64,000 bases of DNA from Erythrobacter sp. YJ-T3-07. GTDB taxonomy: Bacteria > Pseudomonadota > Alphaproteobacteria > Sphingomonadales > Sphingomonadaceae. The position numbers and the translations under genes were made by a program. Under the pieces are notes generated by a model that made no database searches, had not been told where the DNA came from, and was given only the letters and a program-made list of their open reading frames with translations. Where the stretch lies: contig NZ_JAEAGP010000001.1 in assembly GCF_015999305.1 (NCBI RefSeq), positions 2,817,001-2,881,000 of the forward strand. The letters are read 5' to 3'. How positions within the stretch are numbered: position 1 is the first letter of the stretch; each line of letters begins with the position of its first letter. Shown here piece after piece: positions 35,721 through 45,598 of the stretch.

Positions 35721-36766
35721 GCAGCGATCTCGAAGGGCTCGAGCCCGGCGAGGCGCATCACGGTCGGCGGCTCGGGCAGTTCGCGCGGGGGCAGCCCGAC
35801 GACGGCCTTGGCCATCGCGGCGATATGTTCGGGGGTCGAACCGCAGCATCCGCCGAGGATGTTGACTTGGCCCTTGTCCGCCCAGGCCTTCACCAGCGCC
35901 GCGGTGGTGTCGGGCGCTTCATCGTACTCGCCCAGCTCGTTGGGCAGGCCGGCATTGGGATAGACCATCACCAGCGTATCGGCGAGCTTGGCCAACAATT
36001 GCACATGCGGGCGCAGCTGTTCCGCGCCGAAGCTGCAATTGAGCCCGATAGTCACAGGGTTTGCGTGGCGCACCGCATACCAGAATGCCTCGACCGTGTG
36101 GCCCGAGAGGTTGCGGCCCGAAAGATCGGTCAGCGTCATGCTCATCATGATCGGTACCTCGCAGCCAAGCTCGCGCTCCAGCTTCTTGACCGCGAAGATG
36201 CCCGCCTTGGCGTTGAGCGTGTCGAACACGGTCTCGATCAGGATGAAGTCCGCCCCGCCTTTCACCAGCCCGGCGGCCTGCTGCCGATAGACTTCGACCA
36301 GATGATCGAAGGTGATCTCGCGATAGCCGGGGTCTTCGACATCGGGCGAGAGCGACAGCGTCTTGTTGGTCGGGCCGATCGCACCCGCGACGAAGCGGGG
36401 GCGACCGTCCTTCGCCGCGTATTCGTCCGCCAGTTCGCGCGCGATGCGGGCGGATTCGACGTTGATCGCGTCGACCTTGTCTTCCGCCTTGTAATCCGCC
36501 TGGCTGATCGTGTTGGCGGAGAAGGTGTTGGTCGAGACGATATCAGACCCCGCATCCAGATAGGCGCGGGTAATGTCGGCGATCACATCGGGGCGAGTGA
36601 GCGCGAGGATGTCGTTATTGCCCTTCTGGTCGGCGGGCAGGTTCAGGTCGCCCGCATAATCCGCCTCGGTCAGCTTGCGGTTCTGGATCTGCGTGCCGAA
36701 CGCACCATCCGAAATGAGCACGCGCTTGGCAGCTTCCTGCATGAGGGTCTGTCGGGCGTCGGTCAT
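35717..36766 (-). CDS. methionine synthase, homocysteine-binding part
   Basis: A 349-residue homocysteine S-methyltransferase-fold protein, equivalent to the N-terminal domain of MetH. Zinc ligands are visible as [13 protein letters not shown] (near residue 234) and [13 protein letters not shown] (near 302). The N-terminus [25 protein letters not shown] is typical of MetH rather than BhmT. It supplies the activated homocysteine thiolate to the 879-residue partner. Its ATG shares four bases with the metF stop. GGAG precedes it. Confidence 0.92.
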   Translation of the reverse strand: MTDARQTLMQEAAKRVLISDGAFGTQIQNRKLTEADYAGDLNLPADQKGNNDILALTRPDVIADITRAYLDAGSDIVSTNTFSANTISQADYKAEDKVDAINVESARIARELADEYAAKDGRPRFVAGAIGPTNKTLSLSPDVEDPGYREITFDHLVEVYRQQAAGLVKGGADFILIETVFDTLNAKAGIFAVKKLERELGCEVPIMMSMTLTDLSGRNLSGHTVEAFWYAVRHANPVTIGLNCSFGAEQLRPHVQLLAKLADTLVMVYPNAGLPNELGEYDEAPDTTAALVKAWADKGQVNILGGCCGSTPEHIAAMAKAVVGLPPRELPEPPTVMRLAGLEPFEIAA

Positions 36767-37713
36767 GCTGCGTTCTCCGTGGGCCGCATGCCGAGCAGGT
36801 GGCAGATCGCGTAGGCGAGGTCGGCACGGTTGAGTGTATAGAAATGATAGTGGCGAATTCCGCCCGCGTAGAGCCGACGGCACATTTCTGCAGCAATCGT
36901 GGCCGAAACCAGCTGCCGCGCGGCGGGGCGCCGGTCGAGCCCTTCGAACAGGTTGTCCATCCACTGCGGAATTTCGGCCCCGCACTGCCCGGCGAATTCG
37001 CGCGCCTTGGCGACATTGGTGATCGGCAGGATGCCGGGCACGATCGGCACGTCGATGCCCGCCTTGTCGGTCTTTTCCAGAAACGCGAAGAATGTGTCGG
37101 GAGAGAAGAAGAACTGCGTGATCGCACGGTCGGCACCCGCATCGATCTTGCGCTTCAGGTAGTCGATCTCGGCCTCAGGGCTTTGCGCATCGGGGTGGCA
37201 TTCGGGATAGGCGCTGACCGAGATTTCGAAATCGGCGACCTCTTTCAGCCCGCGCACCAGCTCTTCGGCGTTGGCGTAGCCATCGGGGTGCGGTTCGAAC
37301 GGGCCGAGCGTGCCGTCCTCACGCGGCATGTCTCCGCGCAGCGCGACGATGTGGCGCACGCCCGCTTCCCAGTAGTGCTCCGCGATCCGCTGCGTCTCTT
37401 TCTTCGAGGCGTTGACGCAGGTGAGGTGCGCAGCGGCGGGCAGCCCGGCTTCGGCGATAATCCGCGCGACCGTCTTGTGCGTGCGCTCCCGCGTCGAGCC
37501 ACCTGCGCCATAGGTGACCGAGACGAAGTGCGGATCGAGGGGTTTCAGCTCCTCGATCGCGCTCCACAGCGACGCTTCCATCTTCTCCGTCTTGGGCGGG
37601 AAGAATTCGAAGCTGACGTCGATATCGCCCGGCAGTCCGCTGAACAGCGGCGGAGTGGTCGCACGGTCTGCTTCGCGAGCGGGGTCGAACATGGTGCCTG
37701 GTCCGGCCGTCAT
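36763..37713 (-). CDS. metF: methylenetetrahydrofolate reductase
   Basis: A 316-residue FAD-dependent MTHFR that makes 5-methyltetrahydrofolate for MetH. FEFFPPKTEKMEASLW (near residue 35), FVSVTYGAGGSTRERT (near 65), HLTCVN (near 93), ALRGDMP (near 122) and ITQFFF (near 190) are the family motifs. The start at 37713 overlaps the regulator stop by 4 bp (ATGA); an in-frame ATG at 37692 is an alternative. Confidence 0.95.
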   Translation of the reverse strand: MTAGPGTMFDPAREADRATTPPLFSGLPGDIDVSFEFFPPKTEKMEASLWSAIEELKPLDPHFVSVTYGAGGSTRERTHKTVARIIAEAGLPAAAHLTCVNASKKETQRIAEHYWEAGVRHIVALRGDMPREDGTLGPFEPHPDGYANAEELVRGLKEVADFEISVSAYPECHPDAQSPEAEIDYLKRKIDAGADRAITQFFFSPDTFFAFLEKTDKAGIDVPIVPGILPITNVAKAREFAGQCGAEIPQWMDNLFEGLDRRPAARQLVSATIAAEMCRRLYAGGIRHYHFYTLNRADLAYAICHLLGMRPTENAA

Positions 37714-38699
37714 CGTGCCGCCTTTCGTGTGGTTTCGCGGGTGCCGAGCGCGTCGATGCGCCGGGCGACCCAGATTCTGACCTCCAGCGTGTCGCCTTCG
37801 AGCGAGCGCGGAGGTTCGCTCGCAAAGCCGGTCTGCTCCAGCGCGCCGACCAGCTGCCCGTCTTCGAAGCCGAGACGGGCATGCTGGAAACGTTCGCGCA
37901 GTTCTTCCTGCTGGTGCGCGGCGAAATCGACGATCGCGATCCGCCCGCCCGGCCGCAGCACCCGCGCCGCTTCGCGCAGCGGGACCAGCGGGTCGGGCGC
38001 ATAGTGCAGCACCTGGTGGAACAGCACCGTGTCGAAAGAGGAGCTGTCGAACGGCAGGGAGAGGAAATCGCCCTGCACCAGCTCGACCTTCTCTGCGGGC
38101 AGGTGCTGCAGCTTGGCCCGCGCCACCCGCAGCATCTCGAGGCTCTTGTCGAGCGCGACGATCCGCGATGCCCCTTCGACGAAAAGCTCCGCCATCCGCC
38201 CGGTGCCGGTGCCGATATCGAGCAGTTCGCCCAGCGGCTCCCCCCCCAGCGCCCGGTTCAGCGCGGCTTCGACCTCTTCGTCCGGGCTGTGGCGGCGGCG
38301 CAGATCGTCCCATTCGGTTGCGTGGGCCTCGAACCATTCGGCCGCCTTATCCTCGCGCGCATTGCGGATCGCGGCAAGCTGGACCCGATCCTCCTCGCAC
38401 TGCGCGGCGAATTCGGGGTCTTCCTGCTCGGCGATCGAGAGCAGCCGGGCCACCGCCGCCGTCAGCGGCGATCCATGCGCGGCCTCGGTCGCGGCGCGCA
38501 GATAGATCCAGCTGCCTTCGCGGCGACGCACCGCAAGCCCCGCATCGCACAGGATAGAGGCATGGCGGGAAACGCGCGGCTGGCTCTGCTGGAGCACCTG
38601 CGACAGCTCACCCACGGCAAGCTCCATCGTCCCCAGCAGCCGCATGATCCGCAGCCGGGTGGTGTCGCCAAGCGCGCGCAAGATGGCTTCGGTCCGCAT
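37710..38699 (-). CDS. ArsR-family regulator fused to a SAM-dependent methyltransferase
   Basis: A 329-residue two-domain protein. Residues 1-85 are an ArsR winged helix (LGDTTRLRIMRLLGTMELAVGELSQVLQQSQPRVSRHASILCDAGL). Residues 130-310 are a class I methyltransferase (SAM-binding LLDIGTGTGRMAEL near 165, then VVALDKS-like and VLRPGGRIAIVDFA). This architecture at the head of metF-metH operons matches SahR-type regulators of the methionine cycle, in which the methyltransferase fold likely senses S-adenosylhomocysteine or SAM. It overlaps metF by 4 bp and probably represses its own operon through the palindrome at 38711-38730. Confidence 0.88.
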   Translation of the reverse strand: MRTEAILRALGDTTRLRIMRLLGTMELAVGELSQVLQQSQPRVSRHASILCDAGLAVRRREGSWIYLRAATEAAHGSPLTAAVARLLSIAEQEDPEFAAQCEEDRVQLAAIRNAREDKAAEWFEAHATEWDDLRRRHSPDEEVEAALNRALGGEPLGELLDIGTGTGRMAELFVEGASRIVALDKSLEMLRVARAKLQHLPAEKVELVQGDFLSLPFDSSSFDTVLFHQVLHYAPDPLVPLREAARVLRPGGRIAIVDFAAHQQEELRERFQHARLGFEDGQLVGALEQTGFASEPPRSLEGDTLEVRIWVARRIDALGTRETTRKAAR

Positions 38700-38710
38700 C
38701 GCGAACCGAC

Positions 38711-38730
38711 ATATAAAGATATTTTTATAT
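38711..38730. promoter_or_regulatory. palindromic operator of the methionine-cycle operon
   Basis: ATATAAAGATATTTTTATAT is a 20-bp palindrome with one mismatched pair, 12 bp upstream of the regulator start codon. It is strikingly AT-rich in a GC-rich genome. Its position over the expected promoter and beside an ArsR-type gene makes it the likely autoregulatory operator; the half-site ATAAAGAT resembles published SahR sites as I recall them. Confidence 0.75.
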
Positions 38731-38782
38731 CTACAAGTCCCGCGAGAGCGAGAGGCTCACGCAGACTGCGCTTGCAGCTGCC

Positions 38783-39391
38783 TCAGCCGCTCTCGATCTG
38801 TCGCAGAAGCTGTAGCTGGGCGCGGCCTGCGGAGGTCAGCCGCCAGCCCTCGCCGCCCTGTACGATCAGGCCATCGCTGACCAGTTGCGCCTTGGCGGTA
38901 TCGCTGGCGGGCTCACCATCGGGCATCACCCGGCCATAGCGCCCGCCGTGGTAGATCAGCGGCTCGGCGCTGGTCCGCTCGAAATCGACCACCTCGCCAA
39001 GGAAGATCGCATGATCGCCGCCCTCGTACTCGAACTTGGCGGTACAGCCGAAGCGCGCCGCGCACCCTTCGAGACGCGGGGCCCCTTCGGGCCCGTCGCC
39101 GCAATCGAGATCGCCGAACTTGTCCGCCCCGCGGCTGGCAAAGCGGTTGGAAAGCGTCTGCTGGTCCGCCGCCAGCACGTGCACCGCCCATGCCTTCGCA
39201 TTGCGGAACACGGGCAGGTTGCGGCTGCCCAGCGACAGGCTCCACAGCACCATCGGCGGGTCGAGCGAGACCGAATTGAAGCTGTTCGCCGTCAATCCGG
39301 AAGGCTGCCCGTCCTCATCATAGGCGGTCACGATCGTCACACCGGTGACAAAAGTACCGAGCGCATCGCGAAAGGCGGATTGATCGATCAC
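38783..39391 (-). CDS. flavin reductase domain protein
   Basis: A 202-residue FMN-binding flavin reductase-like protein. The N-terminus [46 protein letters not shown] (residues 7-52) is the classic flavin reductase/HpaC-like signature, and [14 protein letters not shown] lies near residue 125. The last 40 residues form a short extra C-terminal region that resembles a winged-helix segment ([26 protein letters not shown]). It likely delivers reduced flavin to an oxygenase encoded elsewhere. Monocistronic. Confidence 0.85.
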   Translation of the reverse strand: MIDQSAFRDALGTFVTGVTIVTAYDEDGQPSGLTANSFNSVSLDPPMVLWSLSLGSRNLPVFRNAKAWAVHVLAADQQTLSNRFASRGADKFGDLDCGDGPEGAPRLEGCAARFGCTAKFEYEGGDHAIFLGEVVDFERTSAEPLIYHGGRYGRVMPDGEPASDTAKAQLVSDGLIVQGGEGWRLTSAGRAQLQLLRQIESG

Positions 39392-39492
39392 GGATCAAGG
39401 GCCTAGGCAGGCATCCGAACAAGCGCAAGGCACGTTTGCGCCACCCGGCGCGTTGCCATGCAGACAGACCCCGCGAGAAGGAGAATTCCCCC

Positions 39493-40601
<1,109 letters not shown>

Positions 40602-40602
<1 letters not shown>

Positions 40603-40970
40603 TGGGCAGCGCAGCCCCGGCAAAGGTCAATCTGGCCGAGAAGTTCGCCCTGTTCTCCGAGCACTGGTCGCCGCGCCTCGCAGCGCGCTACAACGGTAAC
40701 GAGGTCCGGCTCGCGCGGGTCGAGGGAGACTATCACTGGCATTGCCACCCCGACACCGACGAGCTGTTCCTGGTGGTCGAGGGTGAGCTCGACATCGAGT
40801 TTCGCGACCGGGTCGAGCACCTCGCTCAGGGCGAACTGATCGTGGTGCCGCGCGGCGTCGAGCATCGCCCCCGCGCCACTGCCGGCGAGGCGAAGCTGCT
40901 GGTGATGGATGCCGACGGCACGCCCAATACCGGCGACGCCGCGACCGCCTTCGTTCCGGTGGAGGTGTAG
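40602..40970 (+). CDS. small cupin domain protein
   Basis: A 122-residue single-domain cupin. The first cupin motif is present as WHCHPDTDELFLVVEGELDIEF (metal-ligand histidines near 47 and 49, glutamate at about 54) and the second as GELIVVPRGVEHRPRA. It overlaps frmA by one base and is 1 bp from fghA, so it is translated with the formaldehyde pathway; a role in that pathway is inferred only from position. Confidence 0.82.
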
Positions 40971-40971
40971 G

Positions 40972-41811
40972 ATGGGCATCGAAACCGTCAGCGAGAACCG
41001 CAGCCATGGCGGGACGCAGGGCGTCTATCGTCACAGTAGCACCGCCACCGGCACCGACATGACCTTCTCCGTGTTCGTGCCCGATCACGAGGCAGGCGAG
41101 AAGCTGCCGGTGCTATGGTATCTCTCCGGCCTCACCTGCACGCACGCCAATGTCACCGAGAAGGGCGAGTATCGCGCGGCCTGTGCGAAAGCAGGGATCA
41201 TCTTCATCGCCCCCGACACGAGCCCGCGCGGCGAAGGCGTTGCCGATAACGATGCGTACGACATGGGTCAGGGCGCGGGGTTCTACGTCGACGCGACGCA
41301 GCAGCCGTGGGCCCCGCATTTCAAGATGCGCAGCTATATCGAGGAGGAGCTGCCCGCGCTAATCGCGGAGCATTTTCCGGTCGATATGGCGCGCCAGGGG
41401 ATCACCGGCCATTCGATGGGCGGCCACGGCGCGCTGACAATCGGCCTCAGAAATCCCGATCGCTTCGCGTCGATCAGCGCGTTCAGCCCGATCGTCGCGC
41501 CCGCCAGCGTGCCGTGGGGCGAGAAGGCGCTATCGGGCTATCTGGGCGAAGACCGCGCAGCATGGCGTGCATACGACGCCTGCGCCCTGATCGAGGATGG
41601 CGCGCGCGCCGATGCGCTGCTCGTGGAACAGGGCACGGCGGACCAGTTTCTCGAAGAACAGCTCAAGCCCGAACTGCTGGCCGAGGCGTGCGCCAATGCG
41701 AACATCCCCCTCACGCTCAACATGCGCGACGGGTACGATCACAGCTATTACTTCATCTCGAGCTTCCTGGCCGATCACGTGGCGTGGCACGCCGCGCGGC
41801 TCAAGGCCTGA
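40972..41811 (+). CDS. fghA: S-formylglutathione hydrolase
   Basis: A 279-residue esterase-D-type alpha/beta-hydrolase that cleaves S-formylglutathione to formate and glutathione, completing the frmA reaction. The nucleophile is in ITGHSMGGHGAL (near residue 147), the acid in QGTADQFL (near 224) and the histidine in YDHSYYF (near 256). YLSGLTCTHANVTEKGEYR (near 46) is the oxyanion region. GGAGGTGTAGG lies before the ATG at 40972. Confidence 0.95.
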   Translation: MGIETVSENRSHGGTQGVYRHSSTATGTDMTFSVFVPDHEAGEKLPVLWYLSGLTCTHANVTEKGEYRAACAKAGIIFIAPDTSPRGEGVADNDAYDMGQGAGFYVDATQQPWAPHFKMRSYIEEELPALIAEHFPVDMARQGITGHSMGGHGALTIGLRNPDRFASISAFSPIVAPASVPWGEKALSGYLGEDRAAWRAYDACALIEDGARADALLVEQGTADQFLEEQLKPELLAEACANANIPLTLNMRDGYDHSYYFISSFLADHVAWHAARLKA

Positions 41812-41824
41812 ACCCGGCGGACGA

Positions 41825-43105
41825 TCAGCTGACCACGAGGCGGGCAGTCACGTTTTCGGTGCCCTTCTTGGTCATCACCGGCGGTGCGGCATGGACCTGG
41901 TTCTTGCCCATCGCCTTCGCTTCATAGAGCGCGGCGTCGGAGGCGGACAGCAGGTCGCTGGATGACTTGGCGGTTTCCGGAATCGAGGCGATCCCGATCG
42001 AGGCGGTGACGCGGCAGCCATGCTGTTCCGACAGCGATTCGATACGCGCGCGTACCTGCTCGGCACGCATCATAGCGTCGTCGATGCCGCAATCGGGCAG
42101 GATCACCAGCAGCTCCTCGCCACCATAGCGACACACGATGTCCGACGGGCGCAGCGCGCCGACCACATGCGCGGCGACATCCTTGAGCACGGCATCGCCC
42201 TTGGCATGGCCATGCTCGTCGTTGAGCGTCTTGAAATTGTCGAGGTCGATCATCAGCACGGAAGTCGACTGGCGCTGGCGCTGGGCCAGCGCGAGGAACC
42301 GGTCGAGCGTGTCTTCCATGTAGCGGCGGTTGTACAGGCCGGTCATCGGATCGCGCAGCGACTGGGTGCGCAGCTGTTCGCGCAGCGAGATGTTCGACAG
42401 CGCGAGCGAAGTCGAATCGGCCAGCGCCCGCGCGATCCGACGGGCTTTGTCGACATTGGAGCACTTGCCGCCACGATCGCCCAGCACCAGCAGACCGAAC
42501 ACCTGCCCGCGCGCCATCATCGGCACTTCGATGCTCGCGACATCGCCAATATAGTGGGAACAGCACAGCGACTGTTCCTGCGGGTTGTTGAAATGATCCT
42601 TGCCGCGCTTCAGCGCCCAGCAGTTGGACGGCACCAGACTGTCGGACGCGGCATAGCCCTCCGGCATGTCCCAGCTGTCGATCAGGTCGAGCCGGTCGCG
42701 CGAATTGTTGAATACGTAAAGGGCGACGCCGCAGCCGGGCAGCAGCTTGCGGCTGGTGGCGCGCAGCACCTGCGCGGCATCGGCATTGCTGTCCGCGCTC
42801 TGCAGTGTGTCGGTCATCGCGAACAGCTCTTCGATCTGTTCCTGCGTCTCGTTGATACCGGTAAGGCGCGCCTTGTTCTCTGCCGACTGCGCTTTCCTGA
42901 CCCAGTGGATCGCAAGGCTCAGCGCGAAGGCCAGGAACAGATGCCCCGCCCCCAGGACCTGCAGCATGGTGACCCACGGTCCCGTCACCAGCGGAATGCA
43001 CAACACCGCTACCAGCGCGACGACGAGCGCGTAGCGCAAGGCAATCTGCGCCAGCACATAGAACAAGGTCCCGTTGCGACCTTGCAATAGAGTCTCCGGC
43101 ATCAT
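41825..43105 (-). CDS. membrane GAF-GGDEF diguanylate cyclase
   Basis: A 426-residue protein. Two hydrophobic helices lie within the first 65 residues (LFYVLAQIALRYALVVALVAVLCIPLV and LQVLGAGHLFLAFALSLAIHW). They are followed by a GAF-like sensor domain (about residues 95-240, with cysteine-rich EQSLCCSHYIGD) and a GGDEF domain (DPMTGLYNRRYMEDTLDRF; active site RYGGEELLV). An inhibitory RxxD site, RPSD, stands five residues before GGEE, so product inhibition is expected. The start at 43105 has AGGGAGGG upstream at 8 bp; the frame is open to 43141. Confidence 0.9.
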   Translation of the reverse strand: MMPETLLQGRNGTLFYVLAQIALRYALVVALVAVLCIPLVTGPWVTMLQVLGAGHLFLAFALSLAIHWVRKAQSAENKARLTGINETQEQIEELFAMTDTLQSADSNADAAQVLRATSRKLLPGCGVALYVFNNSRDRLDLIDSWDMPEGYAASDSLVPSNCWALKRGKDHFNNPQEQSLCCSHYIGDVASIEVPMMARGQVFGLLVLGDRGGKCSNVDKARRIARALADSTSLALSNISLREQLRTQSLRDPMTGLYNRRYMEDTLDRFLALAQRQRQSTSVLMIDLDNFKTLNDEHGHAKGDAVLKDVAAHVVGALRPSDIVCRYGGEELLVILPDCGIDDAMMRAEQVRARIESLSEQHGCRVTASIGIASIPETAKSSSDLLSASDAALYEAKAMGKNQVHAAPPVMTKKGTENVTARLVVS

Positions 43106-43312
43106 CAACACAGCCCTCCCTATGCCGATGGCTAGGCCCAAATCGTAAATCAGTGCCTAACTAATAACCGCGCGTTCCTACCGGAGGGATTTGCCCTTGC
43201 TACGCGCGCGCGTAGACGTTCAGAGCGGCGCGCGTGTCGATTGCGCGAAAAATTCTGCGACCTTGTCGAGGCGCGCGTCTGGCACCAGATTGAACCCGCG
43301 CCCACACGGGCC

Positions 43313-43332
43313 TATACCCCCCTTGGGTATAT
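43313..43332. promoter_or_regulatory. CsoR-type operator
   Basis: TATACCCCCCTTGGGTATAT: inverted arms TATACCC and GGGTATA around CCCTT. This AT-capped, C/G-tract palindrome is the form bound by CsoR/RcnR-family repressors. It ends 18 bp before the csoR ATG, consistent with autoregulation. Confidence 0.82.
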
Positions 43333-43350
43333 AGAGACGGACCCCCGGAA

Positions 43351-43620
43351 ATGAGCGACACCAAGACCGCCAAGATCAACCGGCTGAACCGGATTGCCGG
43401 GCAGGTGCGCGGCCTTGCGCAGATGATCGAGGACGATCGCTATTGCATCGACATCCTGCATCAGATGCAGGCGGTCAAATCCGCGCTCGCCAAGGTGGAG
43501 ACCCAGGTTCTGAAGGATCACGCCGCCTGCTGCGTCGCCGAAGCGATCGCCAGCGGCGACGAGTTCGACCAGCGCGAAAAGTTCGAGGAACTGATCGAGC
43601 TGTTCGCCAAGCGCCGCTGA
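43351..43620 (+). CDS. csoR: CsoR-type copper-sensing repressor
   Basis: An 89-residue all-helical repressor of the CsoR/RcnR/FrmR family (LNRIAGQVRGLAQMIEDDRYCIDILHQMQAVKSAL). The metal ligands fit the Cu(I) type: C32, H57 and C61, with the 25- and 4-residue spacing of CsoR; C60 is additional. FrmR-type formaldehyde sensors lack this full C-H-C set, so copper is more likely than formaldehyde despite frmA nearby. No copper exporter lies next to it; the tautomerase gene follows tail-to-tail. Confidence 0.88.
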   Translation: MSDTKTAKINRLNRIAGQVRGLAQMIEDDRYCIDILHQMQAVKSALAKVETQVLKDHAACCVAEAIASGDEFDQREKFEELIELFAKRR

Positions 43621-43633
43621 CTGCGTAGATCTC

Positions 43634-44062
43634 TCAGGCTGCGAAGTCGTAGGGACTCGCCGCGTCGTCGGCCTTCCATTTCCGCTCGGTCTCGCTGTCG
43701 GGAAGCGGTGCGGGGTAGCCCTGGATGCGCCAGAACTTGAACGGCGTTTCGTCGAAGTGAACCTCCCAGCGATAGCCCAGGTCCGAGGTGAAGGCGGCCA
43801 GCGAAGCACTCACATGGTTGAGCCATTTCTGGGCGAGTGCGTCCTCGGGGAACTGCCGGGCGATATGATCGACCGCGATGCGGACGAAATCGTCGGTCGG
43901 CTTGCCGCTGACGAACATCCTGTCGCGCGGCATCTCGTGGAACACGACGCCGACGTAGAAGGCCGGCAGCATCGGGTAGAAATCGACGATGGTTTTGGCG
44001 ATCTCGGCCCTGGTCTCGGGTGTGTAGGCATCGACCGGGTGATAGATGGTCCAAAGTGGCAT
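43634..44062 (-). CDS. tautomerase-superfamily protein (Tautomerase_3 type)
   Basis: A 142-residue protein beginning MPLWTIYHPVDAYTPETRAEIAKTIVDFYPMLPAFYVGVVFHEMP. The proline right after the initiator methionine is the catalytic residue of the tautomerase superfamily, and the overall pattern matches the Tautomerase_3 (oxalocrotonate-tautomerase-like/cis-CaaD-related) group. VRIAVDHIARQF near residue 61 is also typical. It precedes nothing on its strand and lies 25 bp downstream of the aldehyde dehydrogenase gene, with which it probably forms a two-gene operon. Substrate unknown. Confidence 0.78.
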   Translation of the reverse strand: MPLWTIYHPVDAYTPETRAEIAKTIVDFYPMLPAFYVGVVFHEMPRDRMFVSGKPTDDFVRIAVDHIARQFPEDALAQKWLNHVSASLAAFTSDLGYRWEVHFDETPFKFWRIQGYPAPLPDSETERKWKADDAASPYDFAA

Positions 44063-44087
44063 GGTTCTTCTCCTGTGGTGATGGTGA

Positions 44088-45479
44088 TCAAGCGCCCAGC
44101 GGCGGGGTCCCGCAGGGGGCTGCGGTGACGAGTTTGCGATTCAGAAATTCGCCGAAGCCTGCCTCGGCCAGTTCGCGCCCGAAGCCCGATTGGCCGATCC
44201 CGCCGAAGGGCAGATCGGCCTGGGTGCGCGACGCCTGATTGATGAAGACCATGCCGCTGGCGATGCGGCGTGCCATACGCTCGGCCACCTCCAGGTCTTC
44301 GGACAGGATCGAGGCGCCGAGCCCGAAGGGCGTCGCGTTGGCGAGCGAGACGGCCTCCTCATCGTCTGCCACAGCGTCCAGCATCAGGACCGGGCCGAAG
44401 AATTCCTCGCGATAGACGGGGTTATCCGGCGCCATGTCGGCCAAGATGGTGGGCTCGAAGTAGAACCCCGCCCGGTCCATCCGGCTGCCGCCCGCGACCA
44501 GGCGCGCACCGTGGGCCACCGCCCGGTCGACCTGATCCTTGAGCGTTTGTACCGCGCGCCCCGAGACGAGCGGGCCAAGCTTGGTCTCCGGGTTGCCCGG
44601 ATCGCCTGCGGGAATCTTCGCGAATATCCGCGCAAGCGCGGCCTCCACGATCTCCGCCCGCTCCTTGCCGACGACGATCAGCCGCTTGGTACCCACGCAG
44701 CACTGGCCGGTATTGAGCAATCGCCCGAACAGGGCCTGCTGGACCGCCCACTCGATCGGCGCATCCTCGCGGACAATCATCGGGTCGCTGCCCCCCAGTT
44801 CGAGCACGACCTTTTTCAGGTTACGCCCCGCCTGTTCAGCAATGACGGCACCCGCCTGTGTGCTGCCGGTGAAGGTGACGCCCTTGATCCGTGGGTCCGC
44901 GATCATCTCGCCAATCTGATCGTGCGACGCGAAGATGTTTGTATATACACCTTTCAGGTCGCAGTGGTTTTGGAACAGCGCGGCAATCTCCACCGCGCAT
45001 TCGGGCACCAGCTCCGACGGCTTGACGATCACCATATTGCCCGCCGCCAGCTGCGGCGCGGCGACGCGGAAGATCTGGTAGAACGGAAAATTCCACGGCT
45101 CGATCGCGAGGATCGGCCCTATCGGCTCTTTCAGTATGAGCGCGCCCTCGACGCCGGGCACCTGCTCCGGGGCGAGGAATTGCCCAACGTGGTCCGCGTA
45201 ATAGTCGCAGATCTGCGCGCAGAGCTGGATTTCGAAATAAGCCTCCTGAACCCTTTTGCCCATCTCGCTGACGATGATCGAGGCCAGTCGGCCGGCATCC
45301 TCGCGCAGTGACGCGGCTATCGCGCGGAGCATTGCGCTTCGGACGGAGACGTCGGTCTCCCGCCAGACCTCGAAGGCGCTTGCAGCCTGCTGCAAGGCTG
45401 CTTCGAGCGCTTGATCCGTGATGTGAGCAAATTTCGTACCGCGCGAAACGGTGGCCGGGTTTATCGACTGGTATTGCAT
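44088..45479 (-). CDS. succinate-semialdehyde dehydrogenase-like aldehyde dehydrogenase
   Basis: A 463-residue NAD(P)-dependent aldehyde dehydrogenase. Catalytic cysteine in LNTGQCCVGTKRLIVV (near residue 268), general base in VLELGGSDPMIV (near 235), cofactor region ILAIEPWNFPFYQIFRVAAPQLAAGNMVIVKPSE (near 125). The closest family resemblance is to GabD/Sad short-form enzymes, but substrate prediction in this superfamily is weak. Followed by the tautomerase, and divergent-adjacent to a MarR gene on the same strand upstream. Confidence 0.85.
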   Translation of the reverse strand: MQYQSINPATVSRGTKFAHITDQALEAALQQAASAFEVWRETDVSVRSAMLRAIAASLREDAGRLASIIVSEMGKRVQEAYFEIQLCAQICDYYADHVGQFLAPEQVPGVEGALILKEPIGPILAIEPWNFPFYQIFRVAAPQLAAGNMVIVKPSELVPECAVEIAALFQNHCDLKGVYTNIFASHDQIGEMIADPRIKGVTFTGSTQAGAVIAEQAGRNLKKVVLELGGSDPMIVREDAPIEWAVQQALFGRLLNTGQCCVGTKRLIVVGKERAEIVEAALARIFAKIPAGDPGNPETKLGPLVSGRAVQTLKDQVDRAVAHGARLVAGGSRMDRAGFYFEPTILADMAPDNPVYREEFFGPVLMLDAVADDEEAVSLANATPFGLGASILSEDLEVAERMARRIASGMVFINQASRTQADLPFGGIGQSGFGRELAEAGFGEFLNRKLVTAAPCGTPPLGA

Positions 45480-45541
45480 GGACTGCCCTCTGCGACTTGG
45501 GATCGGCCGCGATAACTACCGCCTCCCGACCGCATCATGCA

Positions 45542-45554
45542 TATACATGTTATA
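45542..45554. promoter_or_regulatory. ATACATGTT palindrome upstream of the aldehyde dehydrogenase
   Basis: TATACATGTTATA, near-palindromic around ACATGT, 62 bp upstream of the aldehyde dehydrogenase start and 44 bp past the marR stop. The core ATACATGTT recurs (inverted) at 46151-46160 upstream of marR. It is a candidate MarR operator. Confidence 0.5.
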
Positions 45555-45598
45555 GGCGGACAGGCAAGTCCCGCCGCACATCTGCGGCGGCGGGGTTG

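Noticed and set aside
43351..43620. FrmR-type formaldehyde regulator, because frmA-fghA are nearby
   Set aside because: The C-H-C ligand set is that of copper-sensing CsoR, and a diguanylate cyclase gene intervenes.
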